From assembly GCA_002701455.1 (NCBI GenBank), contig NZVJ01000060.1, positions 6,746 to 19,883 on the forward strand: DNA of 13,138 nt. The letters run 5' to 3'. This document shows, piece after piece, positions 1 to 7,131 of this stretch. Numbering within the stretch: the stretch's first letter is position 1; each line of letters opens with the position of its first letter. The stretch comes from Rhodospirillaceae bacterium. GTDB lineage: Bacteria; Pseudomonadota; Alphaproteobacteria; Thalassobaculales; Thalassobaculaceae. Under the pieces are notes generated by a model. That model did not search any database. It was not told where the DNA came from and saw only the letters and a list, made by a program, of their open reading frames with translations. Both the position numbers and the translations under genes were made by a program.

Positions 1-219
1 CTTCCAGCCGGTGTACTGCAAGTTTCTGGTCATTTCGAACGGGGTGACTTAGTAAAAGTACTTAATCAAGATGAAACCGAAATCGCTCGTGGCCTTGTCG
101 CATATTCTGCGAAAGATACACTTTTGATAAAAGGTAGAAGATCAACCGAAATAGAGGCTATACTGGGTTACCAAGGCAGAAACGAGTTAATACACCGAGA
201 TGATCTTGTTCTCATTTAA
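1..219 (+). CDS. proB: Glutamate 5-kinase, C-terminal part (PUA domain), cut by the window start
   Basis: Frame 1 is open from the first base to TAA at 217-219, giving 72 residues beginning LPAGVLQVSGHFERGD and ending RDDLVLI. This matches the end of the PUA domain at the C-terminus of bacterial glutamate 5-kinase, with the GxFxRGDxVxV core, an IARGLVAYSA segment and the ELIHRDDLVL tail. ProB phosphorylates glutamate to gamma-glutamyl phosphate, the first step of proline synthesis. The PUA domain is an accessory RNA-binding-type fold; the kinase domain lies off the left edge. proA follows after 29 nt, the normal proBA pairing in which ProB hands its labile product to ProA. The identification rests on a short fragment plus this neighbour, and both agree. 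Confidence 0.9.
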   Translation, partial: LPAGVLQVSGHFERGDLVKVLNQDETEIARGLVAYSAKDTLLIKGRRSTEIEAILGYQGRNELIHRDDLVLI

Positions 220-237
220 ACTTTTAGAAAATAGGAT

Positions 238-243
238 AGGAGG
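238..243 (+). promoter_or_regulatory. Strong Shine-Dalgarno AGGAGG that fixes the proA start
   Basis: AGGAGG at 238-243 is followed by five bases and then ATT at 249-251. It lies in the short proB-proA gap, in a stretch with repeated AGGAT-like units. No ATG, GTG or TTG lies at a usable distance in any frame that continues into proA. The site therefore argues for initiation at the ATT codon rather than at the in-frame TTG at 351, which lies 107 nt downstream. Confidence 0.75.
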
Positions 244-248
244 ATAGT

Positions 249-1547
249 ATTAAGACTGATAGCGAAGAAACAATTTCTAATAATGCTACTGCCTCGATAC
301 TGAATACGCTTGAGAATATAGGTGTAAGAGCTGCAGTTGCTGCTCAAGAGTTGAAAAGAGCACCGAAAGCGGCAAAAGACAAAGCACTATTGCTAGCTGC
401 TTCAGAAGTCCGGTCCAATTCTAAAGCCATTATAAAAGCTAACGTCTCTGATCTTAATTTTGCCCGTGATAAGAAATTAACTGCTGCACTTCTCGACCGA
501 TTGATGCTTGACGAGGCCAGATTAGAAAGTATTGCTTCTGGTCTCGAGATGATCGCGCAACTTCCGGATCCTGTAGGAACAGTCTTAAGCACTTGGGATC
601 GACCCAACGGATTGAAAATAAGTCGGGTTAGTGTCCCACTTGGGGTGATCGGCATAATTTATGAGTCCAGACCAAACGTTACCGCGGACGCGGGAGGCCT
701 TTGCCTGAAATCAGGAAACGCCGTGATACTGCGTGGCGGGTCTGAGTCATTCCATACCTCTGGAGAACTCGTAAGATGTTTGAAAAGGGGCCTTAAATCT
801 GCCAATCTACCAGAAGACTCTGTTCAATTAGTTCCTACACGAGATCGCGAGGCTGTCGATCATCTCCTTAGAATGACCAAATATGTGGACATTATTGTAC
901 CACGTGGCGGAAAATCTCTCGTCGCTAAAGTACAGAAAGAGAGTAAAATTCCGACAATCGCGCATCTAGAAGGACTATGCCACGTCTATCTTGACGCAGC
1001 GGCTGACTTAGAGATGGCAAAAAATGTAACGTTAAACGCTAAAATGCGACGCACAGGTGTTTGTGGTGCAGCCGAAACCCTTCTGGTCGACACTCAAGCG
1101 GCCAATATACTTCTCCCACCAGTTGCAAGCACCCTCTTAGACCATGGCTGTATTTTAAGAGGCGATACAGGAGCCTGCCACTTGGTGCCAGAAATGGAAA
1201 GGGCTTCGGAAGCTGATTGGTCAACAGAGTACCTAGATTCGGTACTTTCTGTTAAGTTAGTTGATGGAATAGATGGAGCAATAGAACACATCCGCAAATA
1301 TGGCTCAAGCCACACGGATAGCATAGTCACAGATAACCCCAAAACAGCAGAACGATTTTTAAATGAAGTGGATAGCGCTATCGTTCTTCACAACGCGTCT
1401 ACACAATATGCAGACGGAGGAGAGTTCGGGATGGGCGCAGAAATTGGAATTTCAACCGGACGTTTGCACGCAAGAGGCCCTGTGGGAACAGAACAACTCA
1501 CCTGCTTTAAGTACATTGTTCGTGGGAATGGACAAGTACGTCCATGA
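249..1547 (+). CDS. proA: Gamma-glutamyl phosphate reductase (glutamate-5-semialdehyde dehydrogenase), probable ATT start
   Basis: ProA reduces gamma-glutamyl phosphate with NADPH to glutamate-5-semialdehyde, which cyclises to pyrroline-5-carboxylate, the second step of proline synthesis; it is cytosolic. Family marks seen: VPLGVIGIIYESRPNVT, GNAVILRGG, the catalytic-cysteine segment RTGVCGAAETLLVD (Cys about residue 272 from the 249 start), and the C-terminal GPVGTEQLTCFKYIV. The frame is open from 240. A TTG at 351 would delete the conserved first helix (ILNTLENIGVRAAVAAQEL), so I place the start at ATT 249, five bases after AGGAGG. This gives 432 aa, close to the usual 415-430. CTG at 300 is the other possible start but lacks a ribosome site. 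The last four bases overlap nadD (ATGA). The function is secure; the start codon is inferred. Confidence 0.93.
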   Translation: MKTDSEETISNNATASILNTLENIGVRAAVAAQELKRAPKAAKDKALLLAASEVRSNSKAIIKANVSDLNFARDKKLTAALLDRLMLDEARLESIASGLEMIAQLPDPVGTVLSTWDRPNGLKISRVSVPLGVIGIIYESRPNVTADAGGLCLKSGNAVILRGGSESFHTSGELVRCLKRGLKSANLPEDSVQLVPTRDREAVDHLLRMTKYVDIIVPRGGKSLVAKVQKESKIPTIAHLEGLCHVYLDAAADLEMAKNVTLNAKMRRTGVCGAAETLLVDTQAANILLPPVASTLLDHGCILRGDTGACHLVPEMERASEADWSTEYLDSVLSVKLVDGIDGAIEHIRKYGSSHTDSIVTDNPKTAERFLNEVDSAIVLHNASTQYADGGEFGMGAEIGISTGRLHARGPVGTEQLTCFKYIVRGNGQVRP

Positions 1548-2218
1548 GTTCAGTCAAAATGGTATTTAGAGGAAGAAATTTAGCGTCTTCTTTTGCGGTA
1601 GGAGCTACAACTAAACAGTATATTGGCCTTATGGGGGGATCATTTAACCCAGCCCATTCTGGTCATAAGCTAATTTCAGAATTGGCAATAAAAAGACTGA
1701 GCTTAGATAAACTTTGGTGGCTTGTTTCTCCCCAAAACCCGCTTAAGCCCAAAGCCGATATGGCTGGCATTGAGGAGAGAGTTCAAAATGCTGTAAAAGT
1801 TTCCGGCAACCCGAAAATTAAGGTAATGACGATAGAATCCTATTTCAATACACAATACACTATTGATATATTAGAAATTCTGACGCAGCGCTTTCCAACC
1901 ACAAGATTCGTTTGGATTATGGGAGCAGATAATCTAGTTCAATTTTCAGAGTGGAAAGATTGGGAAAAGATAGCATCACTTGTCCGGATAGCCGTCTTCG
2001 ATCGCCCAAACTTTTCATTTAATTCATTAGCATCAAAAATGCCTAGACGCTTTTTCAGGAATCGACTTCGAGAAAGGCAGGGGTTGGTTCTAAAAAATAA
2101 ATTCCCCCCGGCCTGGATCTTCTTTCATACCAATCTTAGTCACATCTCTGCTACAAAGATACGATCCGAAACAATTTCTAGTTTTATTGGAGATAGAGAT
2201 CAAAAAGCAAACTACTAA
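1544..2218 (+). CDS. nadD: Nicotinate-nucleotide adenylyltransferase
   Basis: NadD transfers AMP from ATP to nicotinate mononucleotide, making deamido-NAD in the NAD biosynthetic pathway. Of 224 residues, 32-41 are GSFNPAHSGH, the nucleotide-binding loop with the HxGH signature of the nucleotidyltransferase superfamily. LVSPQNPLK (60-68), WIMGADNL (124-131) and SATKIR (202-207, the SxTxxR-type second signature) complete the family pattern. About 26 residues precede the first core strand (YIGLMGGSF), a short extension common in alphaproteobacteria. The ATG overlaps the proA stop as ATGA, suggesting translational coupling; ATG 1559 is an alternative start, and neither has a strong Shine-Dalgarno. 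The 3' end overlaps rsfS by 32 nt. nadD-rsfS adjacency is very common in bacteria. Confidence 0.95.
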   Translation: MSSVKMVFRGRNLASSFAVGATTKQYIGLMGGSFNPAHSGHKLISELAIKRLSLDKLWWLVSPQNPLKPKADMAGIEERVQNAVKVSGNPKIKVMTIESYFNTQYTIDILEILTQRFPTTRFVWIMGADNLVQFSEWKDWEKIASLVRIAVFDRPNFSFNSLASKMPRRFFRNRLRERQGLVLKNKFPPAWIFFHTNLSHISATKIRSETISSFIGDRDQKANY

Positions 2219-2573
2219 TAGATCAAGTCTTTTAAATGTTGCCGTCGAATCACTCGAGAAGTTCAAGGCACAGGATATTGTAAAAATTGATTTATCCGGA
2301 AAAACCAGTATTGCCGATTTTATGCTCATCGCCAGCGGCACTTCCTCGAGACAGATTCGGGCAATGGCTGAACACACAGTAACGATGATAAAGAAGAACA
2401 TTAAAGCACCAGTAAATATTGAGGGATTAAACCAAGGTGACTGGGTGCTAATAGACAGCGGGGATATTATAATTCACTTATTTAGACCTGAGGTTAGAGA
2501 GTTCTATAATCTGGAAAAAATGTGGCAAATCAATTCAATCCAAGATACTAAAATAGAGAATTTGGAAATATAA
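2187..2573 (+). CDS. rsfS: Ribosomal silencing factor RsfS (Iojap/YbeB family)
   Basis: RsfS binds ribosomal protein uL14 on the large subunit and blocks joining with the 30S subunit, lowering translation in poor nutrient conditions. The 128-residue product has the full domain: KAQDIVKIDLSGKTSIADFMLIASG (28-51), SSRQIRAMAEHTV (53-65) and the C-terminal GDWVLIDSGDIIIHLFRPEVREFYNLEKMW. Conservation begins near residue 14 (SLLNVAVESLEK). The only canonical start in frame that keeps this region is TTG at 2187, inside the end of nadD. It lacks a good upstream Shine-Dalgarno, so coupling to nadD translation is likely. A GGAG lies just after the TTG, at 2189-2192. The tail after residue 113 is extra and weakly conserved. 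Identity is secure; the exact start is less so. Confidence 0.94.
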   Translation: MEIEIKKQTTNRSSLLNVAVESLEKFKAQDIVKIDLSGKTSIADFMLIASGTSSRQIRAMAEHTVTMIKKNIKAPVNIEGLNQGDWVLIDSGDIIIHLFRPEVREFYNLEKMWQINSIQDTKIENLEI

Positions 2574-2598
2574 TCAGACAATTCATCAGGCAGGAAGA

Positions 2599-3057
2599 AT
2601 GAGAGTAAATATTTTGGCGATTGGAAAAAACCGCCAAGGTGTATTTCGGGAACTCTATGACTTTTATGTCAAGAGAATTCAATGGGACATTCAATTAATC
2701 GAATTTGAAACCCAAAAAACACAAAATTGGAAAAAGCAGCGCCTTGAGGAAACCAAAAAGCTTGTATCTTCAGTCCCTAAAGGCTCGCCCGTAGTTATAT
2801 TAGATGAAACAGGAAAGCTGGTATCAAGCAGAGAGTTCTCCGGTTGGATTGGCGAACAATTAGATAACGGCGCCAGGAATATTTCTTTTTTGATTGGTGG
2901 ATCTTACGGTCTGGATCCTTCTGCTATAAATTCTTCGGATCTAGTCTTTAGCTTTGGTCGCGTAACTTGGCCTCATTTAATGATACGTGGTATGGTTGCG
3001 GAGCAACTTTATCGAGCCCAACAGATACTTAAAAATCATCCTTACCACAGGGATTAA
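2599..3057 (+). CDS. rlmH: 23S rRNA (pseudouridine1915-N3)-methyltransferase RlmH
   Basis: RlmH is a small SPOUT-class enzyme that methylates pseudouridine 1915 (E. coli numbering) in helix 69 of 23S rRNA, using S-adenosylmethionine on assembled 70S ribosomes. The 152-residue length is typical. Seen in order: MRVNILAIGK at the N-terminus, VVILDETGK (65-73), the SAM-knot loop FLIGGSYGLD (97-106), RVTWPHLMIRGMVAEQLYRA (121-140) and the diagnostic C-terminal NHPYHRD. ATG 2599 has AGGA at 2592-2595 and AGG at 2588-2590 upstream. It follows rsfS by 25 nt. The rsfS-rlmH pairing is widespread and places two late ribosome-acting factors in one transcript. Confidence 0.97.
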   Translation: MRVNILAIGKNRQGVFRELYDFYVKRIQWDIQLIEFETQKTQNWKKQRLEETKKLVSSVPKGSPVVILDETGKLVSSREFSGWIGEQLDNGARNISFLIGGSYGLDPSAINSSDLVFSFGRVTWPHLMIRGMVAEQLYRAQQILKNHPYHRD

Positions 3058-3082
3058 TTAAAGGTATACAACTGATAATAAT

Positions 3083-4612
3083 ATGAAACCGACGATACTC
3101 TGTATAATGGATGGCTGGGGAATAAGCTCAAACGCAAAATACAACGCTGTTACTCAGGCAAAAACACCCATTTTCGATCAGCTGGTTAGACAATGGCCAA
3201 ATAATTTAATGCACGCTTCAGGCGAACATGTAGGACTGCCTGAGGGTCAAATGGGAAATTCAGAAGTGGGACACATGAATATAGGCGCCGGCCGTGTTAT
3301 TCTGCAGGACCTGCCCAGAATCAACCAAGCAATCCAATCAAACAAGCTATCTAAAAACAAAGTATTAAAAGATTTCATTTCAGCTACCAAAAAATCCGCG
3401 GGCAAATGCCATCTCATTGGATTGCTATCCGATGGCGGCGTCCATAGCCATCAGACCCACATCGAAGCGCTCGCAAAAACCATAGCGAGTTCCAGTGTTC
3501 CAGTTGTGCTTCACGGGATTTTAGATGGACGTGACACTGCTCCAAGCAGTGCTTTAAAATTCATTGAAAGCTTTTTACATACTGCAAATGAAAATATTTC
3601 AATAGGTAGTTTGATCGGCCGATTTTATGCCCTGGATCGCGATAACCGTTGGGAAAGAGTAGAAAAAGCATACAATACTATTGTTAATGGGCATGGTGAG
3701 AAATTCAAAGACTTAACCTCAGGGATCAAACAACAATACGAATTAGGAATAACAGACGAGTTCATTAACCCTCTTATTTCATATAGTTTTAATGGCATAA
3801 ATAAGGGTGATTCCTTATTTTTCGCAAATTTCAGGGCTGATCGAGCGCGCGAGCTCCTCTCCGCTGTTGTTGATCCGACGTTTGATAGTTTCCCACGGAC
3901 TCATTTACCAAATTTTTCAGCTAAAGCCGGCCTCGTTTCTTATTCTAATCATTTGGATAGGTTCTTAAACACATTATTTCCTGCGAAAAATCTAAGCCAC
4001 ACATTAGGAGAAATTATAGCAAGCCAAAAAATCAAACAATTGAGAATAGCAGAAACCGAAAAATATCCCCATGTGACTTTTTTCATTAATGGCGGGCAAG
4101 AAGTCCTACTACCAGGCGAAGAACGCATATTGGTACCATCACCAAAAGTATTGACCTATGACTCTCAACCCGAGATGTCTGCAGAAAAAGTCACCCAAGA
4201 GTTAATTAGTGCTCTAGAGAAAAAAGAATATGGTTTAATAATAGTGAATTATGCAAACCCTGACATGGTTGGACACACTGGTAACTTAAAAGCCGCAATC
4301 AAAGCGGTTGAAACGGTGGACAGATGTGTAGGAAAAGTTGTTGAGGCCGTATTACAGTATGATGGAAAAATGTTTCTCACCGCAGACCATGGAAACTGTG
4401 AAGTTATGTTCGACGAAGTAAACGGTGTTCCACACACGGCCCATACAACGAATTTAGTCCCAACAATCTTAATAAATGCACCTAGCGAAGTAACGTCTTT
4501 GAAATCTGGAAAACTGGCAGACGTTGCTCCCACCATCTTAGACCTAATGGCTATCCCAAAACCCATGGAAATGACAGGCTCTTCATTATTATTAAGAAGT
4601 GAGTTGTTCTAA
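3083..4612 (+). CDS. gpmI: 2,3-bisphosphoglycerate-independent phosphoglycerate mutase
   Basis: GpmI interconverts 3- and 2-phosphoglycerate in glycolysis and gluconeogenesis, without a bisphosphoglycerate cofactor and with two metal ions (usually Mn). The 509-residue length is standard. Residues seen: metal ligand D10 in IMDGWG; nucleophile Ser60 in MGNSEVGHMNIGAGR; SDGGVHSHQTH (116-126); DGRDTAPSS (148-156); RFYALDRDNRWERV (180-193); FANFRADRARE (248-257); FFINGG (333-338); NPDMVGHTG (392-400); TADHGNCE (433-440); and HTAHTTN (451-457). No catalytic position appears altered. ATG 3083 has no clear close ribosome site (AAGG lies about 20 nt upstream), so expression may depend on upstream translation. 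It lies 25 nt after rlmH and just before envC. Confidence 0.97.
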   Translation: MKPTILCIMDGWGISSNAKYNAVTQAKTPIFDQLVRQWPNNLMHASGEHVGLPEGQMGNSEVGHMNIGAGRVILQDLPRINQAIQSNKLSKNKVLKDFISATKKSAGKCHLIGLLSDGGVHSHQTHIEALAKTIASSSVPVVLHGILDGRDTAPSSALKFIESFLHTANENISIGSLIGRFYALDRDNRWERVEKAYNTIVNGHGEKFKDLTSGIKQQYELGITDEFINPLISYSFNGINKGDSLFFANFRADRARELLSAVVDPTFDSFPRTHLPNFSAKAGLVSYSNHLDRFLNTLFPAKNLSHTLGEIIASQKIKQLRIAETEKYPHVTFFINGGQEVLLPGEERILVPSPKVLTYDSQPEMSAEKVTQELISALEKKEYGLIIVNYANPDMVGHTGNLKAAIKAVETVDRCVGKVVEAVLQYDGKMFLTADHGNCEVMFDEVNGVPHTAHTTNLVPTILINAPSEVTSLKSGKLADVAPTILDLMAIPKPMEMTGSSLLLRSELF

Positions 4613-4616
4613 GTTT

Positions 4617-5804
4617 ATGTTAAGATACATGCCTTTCATCCCTTTTTTTTACGCATGCCTAATTATTTTTTTTTCTGTCGCAGTTTTCCCGCATACGGCC
4701 CTGAGTGCAAATAAAAGCGAGATCGAACAGTTTTTATCACTACGACACGAGCTAATCAAAACATCAAAAACGGAAGAACAATATACAGATATTATTCTAT
4801 TAGCTAAGCATAAACTGGCCATATTGCACGACCAACTCTCAAAAATAAAATCACAGATAAATATCCGCAGCCAAAAAAAAATCAATCTATCGAAAGTATT
4901 GATCAGTCTTTCTCGCTATCCTAAATCTTCCCCAATATCCTCAGCCAAACTCCCATTATCAATTACGCGGACGCAAACTTTAATCAGGTTAATTTCGAGA
5001 AAATTATCTGATGAGATAAACAAACTGGAATCAGATAACAGAAAGTATTCACATTTAAAAGAATCTATTACGCTTGAAACTCAGAGGATAGCCTTGGCCG
5101 ACAAAAAACTTATTAACTTGCATCAACAAATCGACCAATTAATTACTGCCAACAAGAGTAAATCAGATCCAAAAGCATCGGTTAACCCAGATTCTTTTGA
5201 GAAAATGTACGAAGAACTTCGGGAGCAAAATGACCAGAAACGCCATTCCATTTATACTTTAAGTATAATGCTAGCGCCAGAAGAGAGAAAATCTTTTAAA
5301 AATCGAATGCCACAAAGCTCTTTCACAAGCAAAAGAGTATCACAAAGTAAAATTCCTTTAAGGGACACTAATTTTCCAGTCTATAGTTCTTTTACTCAAA
5401 ATAAATTACGATTAGAACTCCCCGTGTTTGGAGAAATATCGGGGGCGTTTGGAGAAATTGATCGAATAGGTTTGAAAAGTAAGGGCATAAATATTACCAC
5501 CCAATCGAGGGCTAAAGTGTTTTCATCATTTGATGGAAAGGTTCTATATGCTAGTAATTTTCGTAACTTTGGGCCAATCTTAATAATTGATCATGGGGAT
5601 GGCTTTAATACTTTAATGGTTGGTTTAGATAAAATCGACGTAAAGACTGGCCAAAATCTTCTAAAAGGGGAACCTGTAGGTGTTATGAAAAAACTTAAGC
5701 TTCCAGAAAGACAACCCGGTCCACGACTGTATCTCGAGCTTCGTCGCTATGGTAAACCGGTAAATCCGTTAGCCTGGTTATCACCAAAAAGAAATGCGAC
5801 CTAA
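4617..5804 (+). CDS. envC: Murein hydrolase activator EnvC-like protein (coiled coil plus degenerate LytM/M23 domain)
   Basis: EnvC proteins are periplasmic activators of the N-acetylmuramyl-L-alanine amidases that split septal peptidoglycan in division. From ATG 4617 the product is 395 aa: a hydrophobic signal segment (MLRYMPFIPFFYACLIIFFS...), a long polar Lys/Glu/Gln-rich coiled-coil-like region (about 32-230), then a C-terminal LytM/M23 domain (about 265-390) starting LELPVFGEISGAFGE. In the domain the zinc-ligand His of active M23 peptidases is replaced (KGINITT), IDHGDGFNTLMVGLDKI is kept, and the final HxH is replaced by LYLELRR. This is the catalytically dead EnvC pattern. An in-frame GTG at 4599, overlapping gpmI, would add six residues. 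The overlap with the protease gene is 11 nt. Confidence 0.87.
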   Translation: MLRYMPFIPFFYACLIIFFSVAVFPHTALSANKSEIEQFLSLRHELIKTSKTEEQYTDIILLAKHKLAILHDQLSKIKSQINIRSQKKINLSKVLISLSRYPKSSPISSAKLPLSITRTQTLIRLISRKLSDEINKLESDNRKYSHLKESITLETQRIALADKKLINLHQQIDQLITANKSKSDPKASVNPDSFEKMYEELREQNDQKRHSIYTLSIMLAPEERKSFKNRMPQSSFTSKRVSQSKIPLRDTNFPVYSSFTQNKLRLELPVFGEISGAFGEIDRIGLKSKGINITTQSRAKVFSSFDGKVLYASNFRNFGPILIIDHGDGFNTLMVGLDKIDVKTGQNLLKGEPVGVMKKLKLPERQPGPRLYLELRRYGKPVNPLAWLSPKRNAT

Positions 5805-7131
5805 CCAAATGCACGATTATATCTATCTTTACAGAGCAACTATCTTGGAAATTAAAAACTGGATAACCCGCTTAGTTTTATTAAGTGGCTTTGTTGCACT
5901 TCTACCTATTTCACTAAATGCGAGCGAGACATATCGCCAGCTCAACTTATTTGGCGACGTTTTCGAGCGAGTAAAGTCAGAATACGTAGATGATGTAAGC
6001 GATAAAAAACTTATCGAAGCCGCCATAAATGGAATGCTCACCTCGCTCGATCCGCATTCAAGTTTCCTAGATAAGAAAAGCTTTAGAGAAATGCAGGTTC
6101 AGACAAAAGGTGAATTTGGTGGCATTGGAATAGAAGTCACCATGGAAAATGGCTTAGTGAAAGTGGTTTCCCCAATAGATGATACACCCGGGTCACGAGC
6201 CGGACTTGAACCCGGCGATCTTATAACACACTTAGATGGTATCTCTATACTTGGCCTATCTTTGCGCCAAGCTGTTGGAAAGATGCGGGGCCCTGTTGAC
6301 GAGGAGATTATTTTAAGTATCCGTCGCAAAAATGTAGATCCCTTTAAGGTTAAAATAAAAAGAGCCATAATAAAAATTCGCTCGGTACGTTTTGAAGCAA
6401 TTGACGACATTGGTTATATAAGGATAACAACATTTAACCAGCAAACAACACCTGGCCTTAAGAAAGCGATATCTCAATTAAGAAAAGAGATTGGTTCTTC
6501 GCTTTCCGGTTTCATACTAGATCTGAGAAATAATCCAGGCGGACTTCTTAACCAAGCAATCTCCGTAAGTGATATATTTCTTAATCATGGAGAAATCGTG
6601 TCCACCAGAGGGAGAGATCCAAATAATACGGCACGCGTTCACGCAAAGCCAGGGGATCTTACTGACGGTTCAAAATTAATCGTGCTTATTAACACTGGGT
6701 CAGCCTCCGCGTCAGAAATCGTTGCAGGCGCACTTCAAGACCACCGGCGAGCTATCATTCTTGGAACACAATCTTTCGGAAAAGGTTCTGTACAAACCAT
6801 CGTTCCCCTATCCAACGACGTGGCCATGCGACTAACAACAGCACGTTATTATACGCCGTCTGGGAAATCTATCCAAAAAACTGGCATATCGCCTGATATA
6901 GTGGTCAATGCCGCAAAAATCGAAAAAAATGAACGTTCCAAGCAACGCCGAGAAGCTGATTTGCGCGGAGCCTTGGAAAACATCGATGAGAAAAAACGCA
7001 AAAACAAGCAACATAAATCAAAGGATGTGCGTCCAACTGCAAAAGAACGGGCAAGTACAGACTATCAACTGGCAAGAGCAGTCGATCTCCTGCGTGGCTT
7101 GTCGCTACTTAAAAAACGAATAGTAAATTGA
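5794..7131 (+). CDS. ctpA: S41 family C-terminal processing peptidase (CtpA/Prc type) with PDZ domain
   Basis: This is an exported serine protease of the tail-specific/carboxyl-terminal processing family, which degrades or trims envelope proteins by recognising their C-termini. Of 445 residues, about 23-43 form a hydrophobic signal or anchor segment. FGGIGIEVTMENGLVKV and GSRAGLEPGDLITHLDG (about 108-150) mark the PDZ domain. LDLRNNPGGLL (242-252) and GSASASEIVAGAL (302-314) lead to SFGKGSVQT (327-335). The expected Ser-Lys dyad is Ser305/Lys330, 25 residues apart as in Prc. The C-terminal part (about 375-420) is rich in Lys, Arg and Glu. ATG 5794 overlaps envC. TTG at 5845 would give a more ordinary signal peptide (MEIKNWITRLVLLSG), so the start is uncertain. 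The adjacent EnvC suggests a shared cell-wall hydrolase context. Confidence 0.92.
   Translation: MRPNQMHDYIYLYRATILEIKNWITRLVLLSGFVALLPISLNASETYRQLNLFGDVFERVKSEYVDDVSDKKLIEAAINGMLTSLDPHSSFLDKKSFREMQVQTKGEFGGIGIEVTMENGLVKVVSPIDDTPGSRAGLEPGDLITHLDGISILGLSLRQAVGKMRGPVDEEIILSIRRKNVDPFKVKIKRAIIKIRSVRFEAIDDIGYIRITTFNQQTTPGLKKAISQLRKEIGSSLSGFILDLRNNPGGLLNQAISVSDIFLNHGEIVSTRGRDPNNTARVHAKPGDLTDGSKLIVLINTGSASASEIVAGALQDHRRAIILGTQSFGKGSVQTIVPLSNDVAMRLTTARYYTPSGKSIQKTGISPDIVVNAAKIEKNERSKQRREADLRGALENIDEKKRKNKQHKSKDVRPTAKERASTDYQLARAVDLLRGLSLLKKRIVN

Noticed and set aside
351..353. TTG 351 as the proA start
   Set aside because: It would remove the conserved N-terminal helix of ProA and has no good ribosome site; AGGAGG plus ATT at 249 explains the sequence better.
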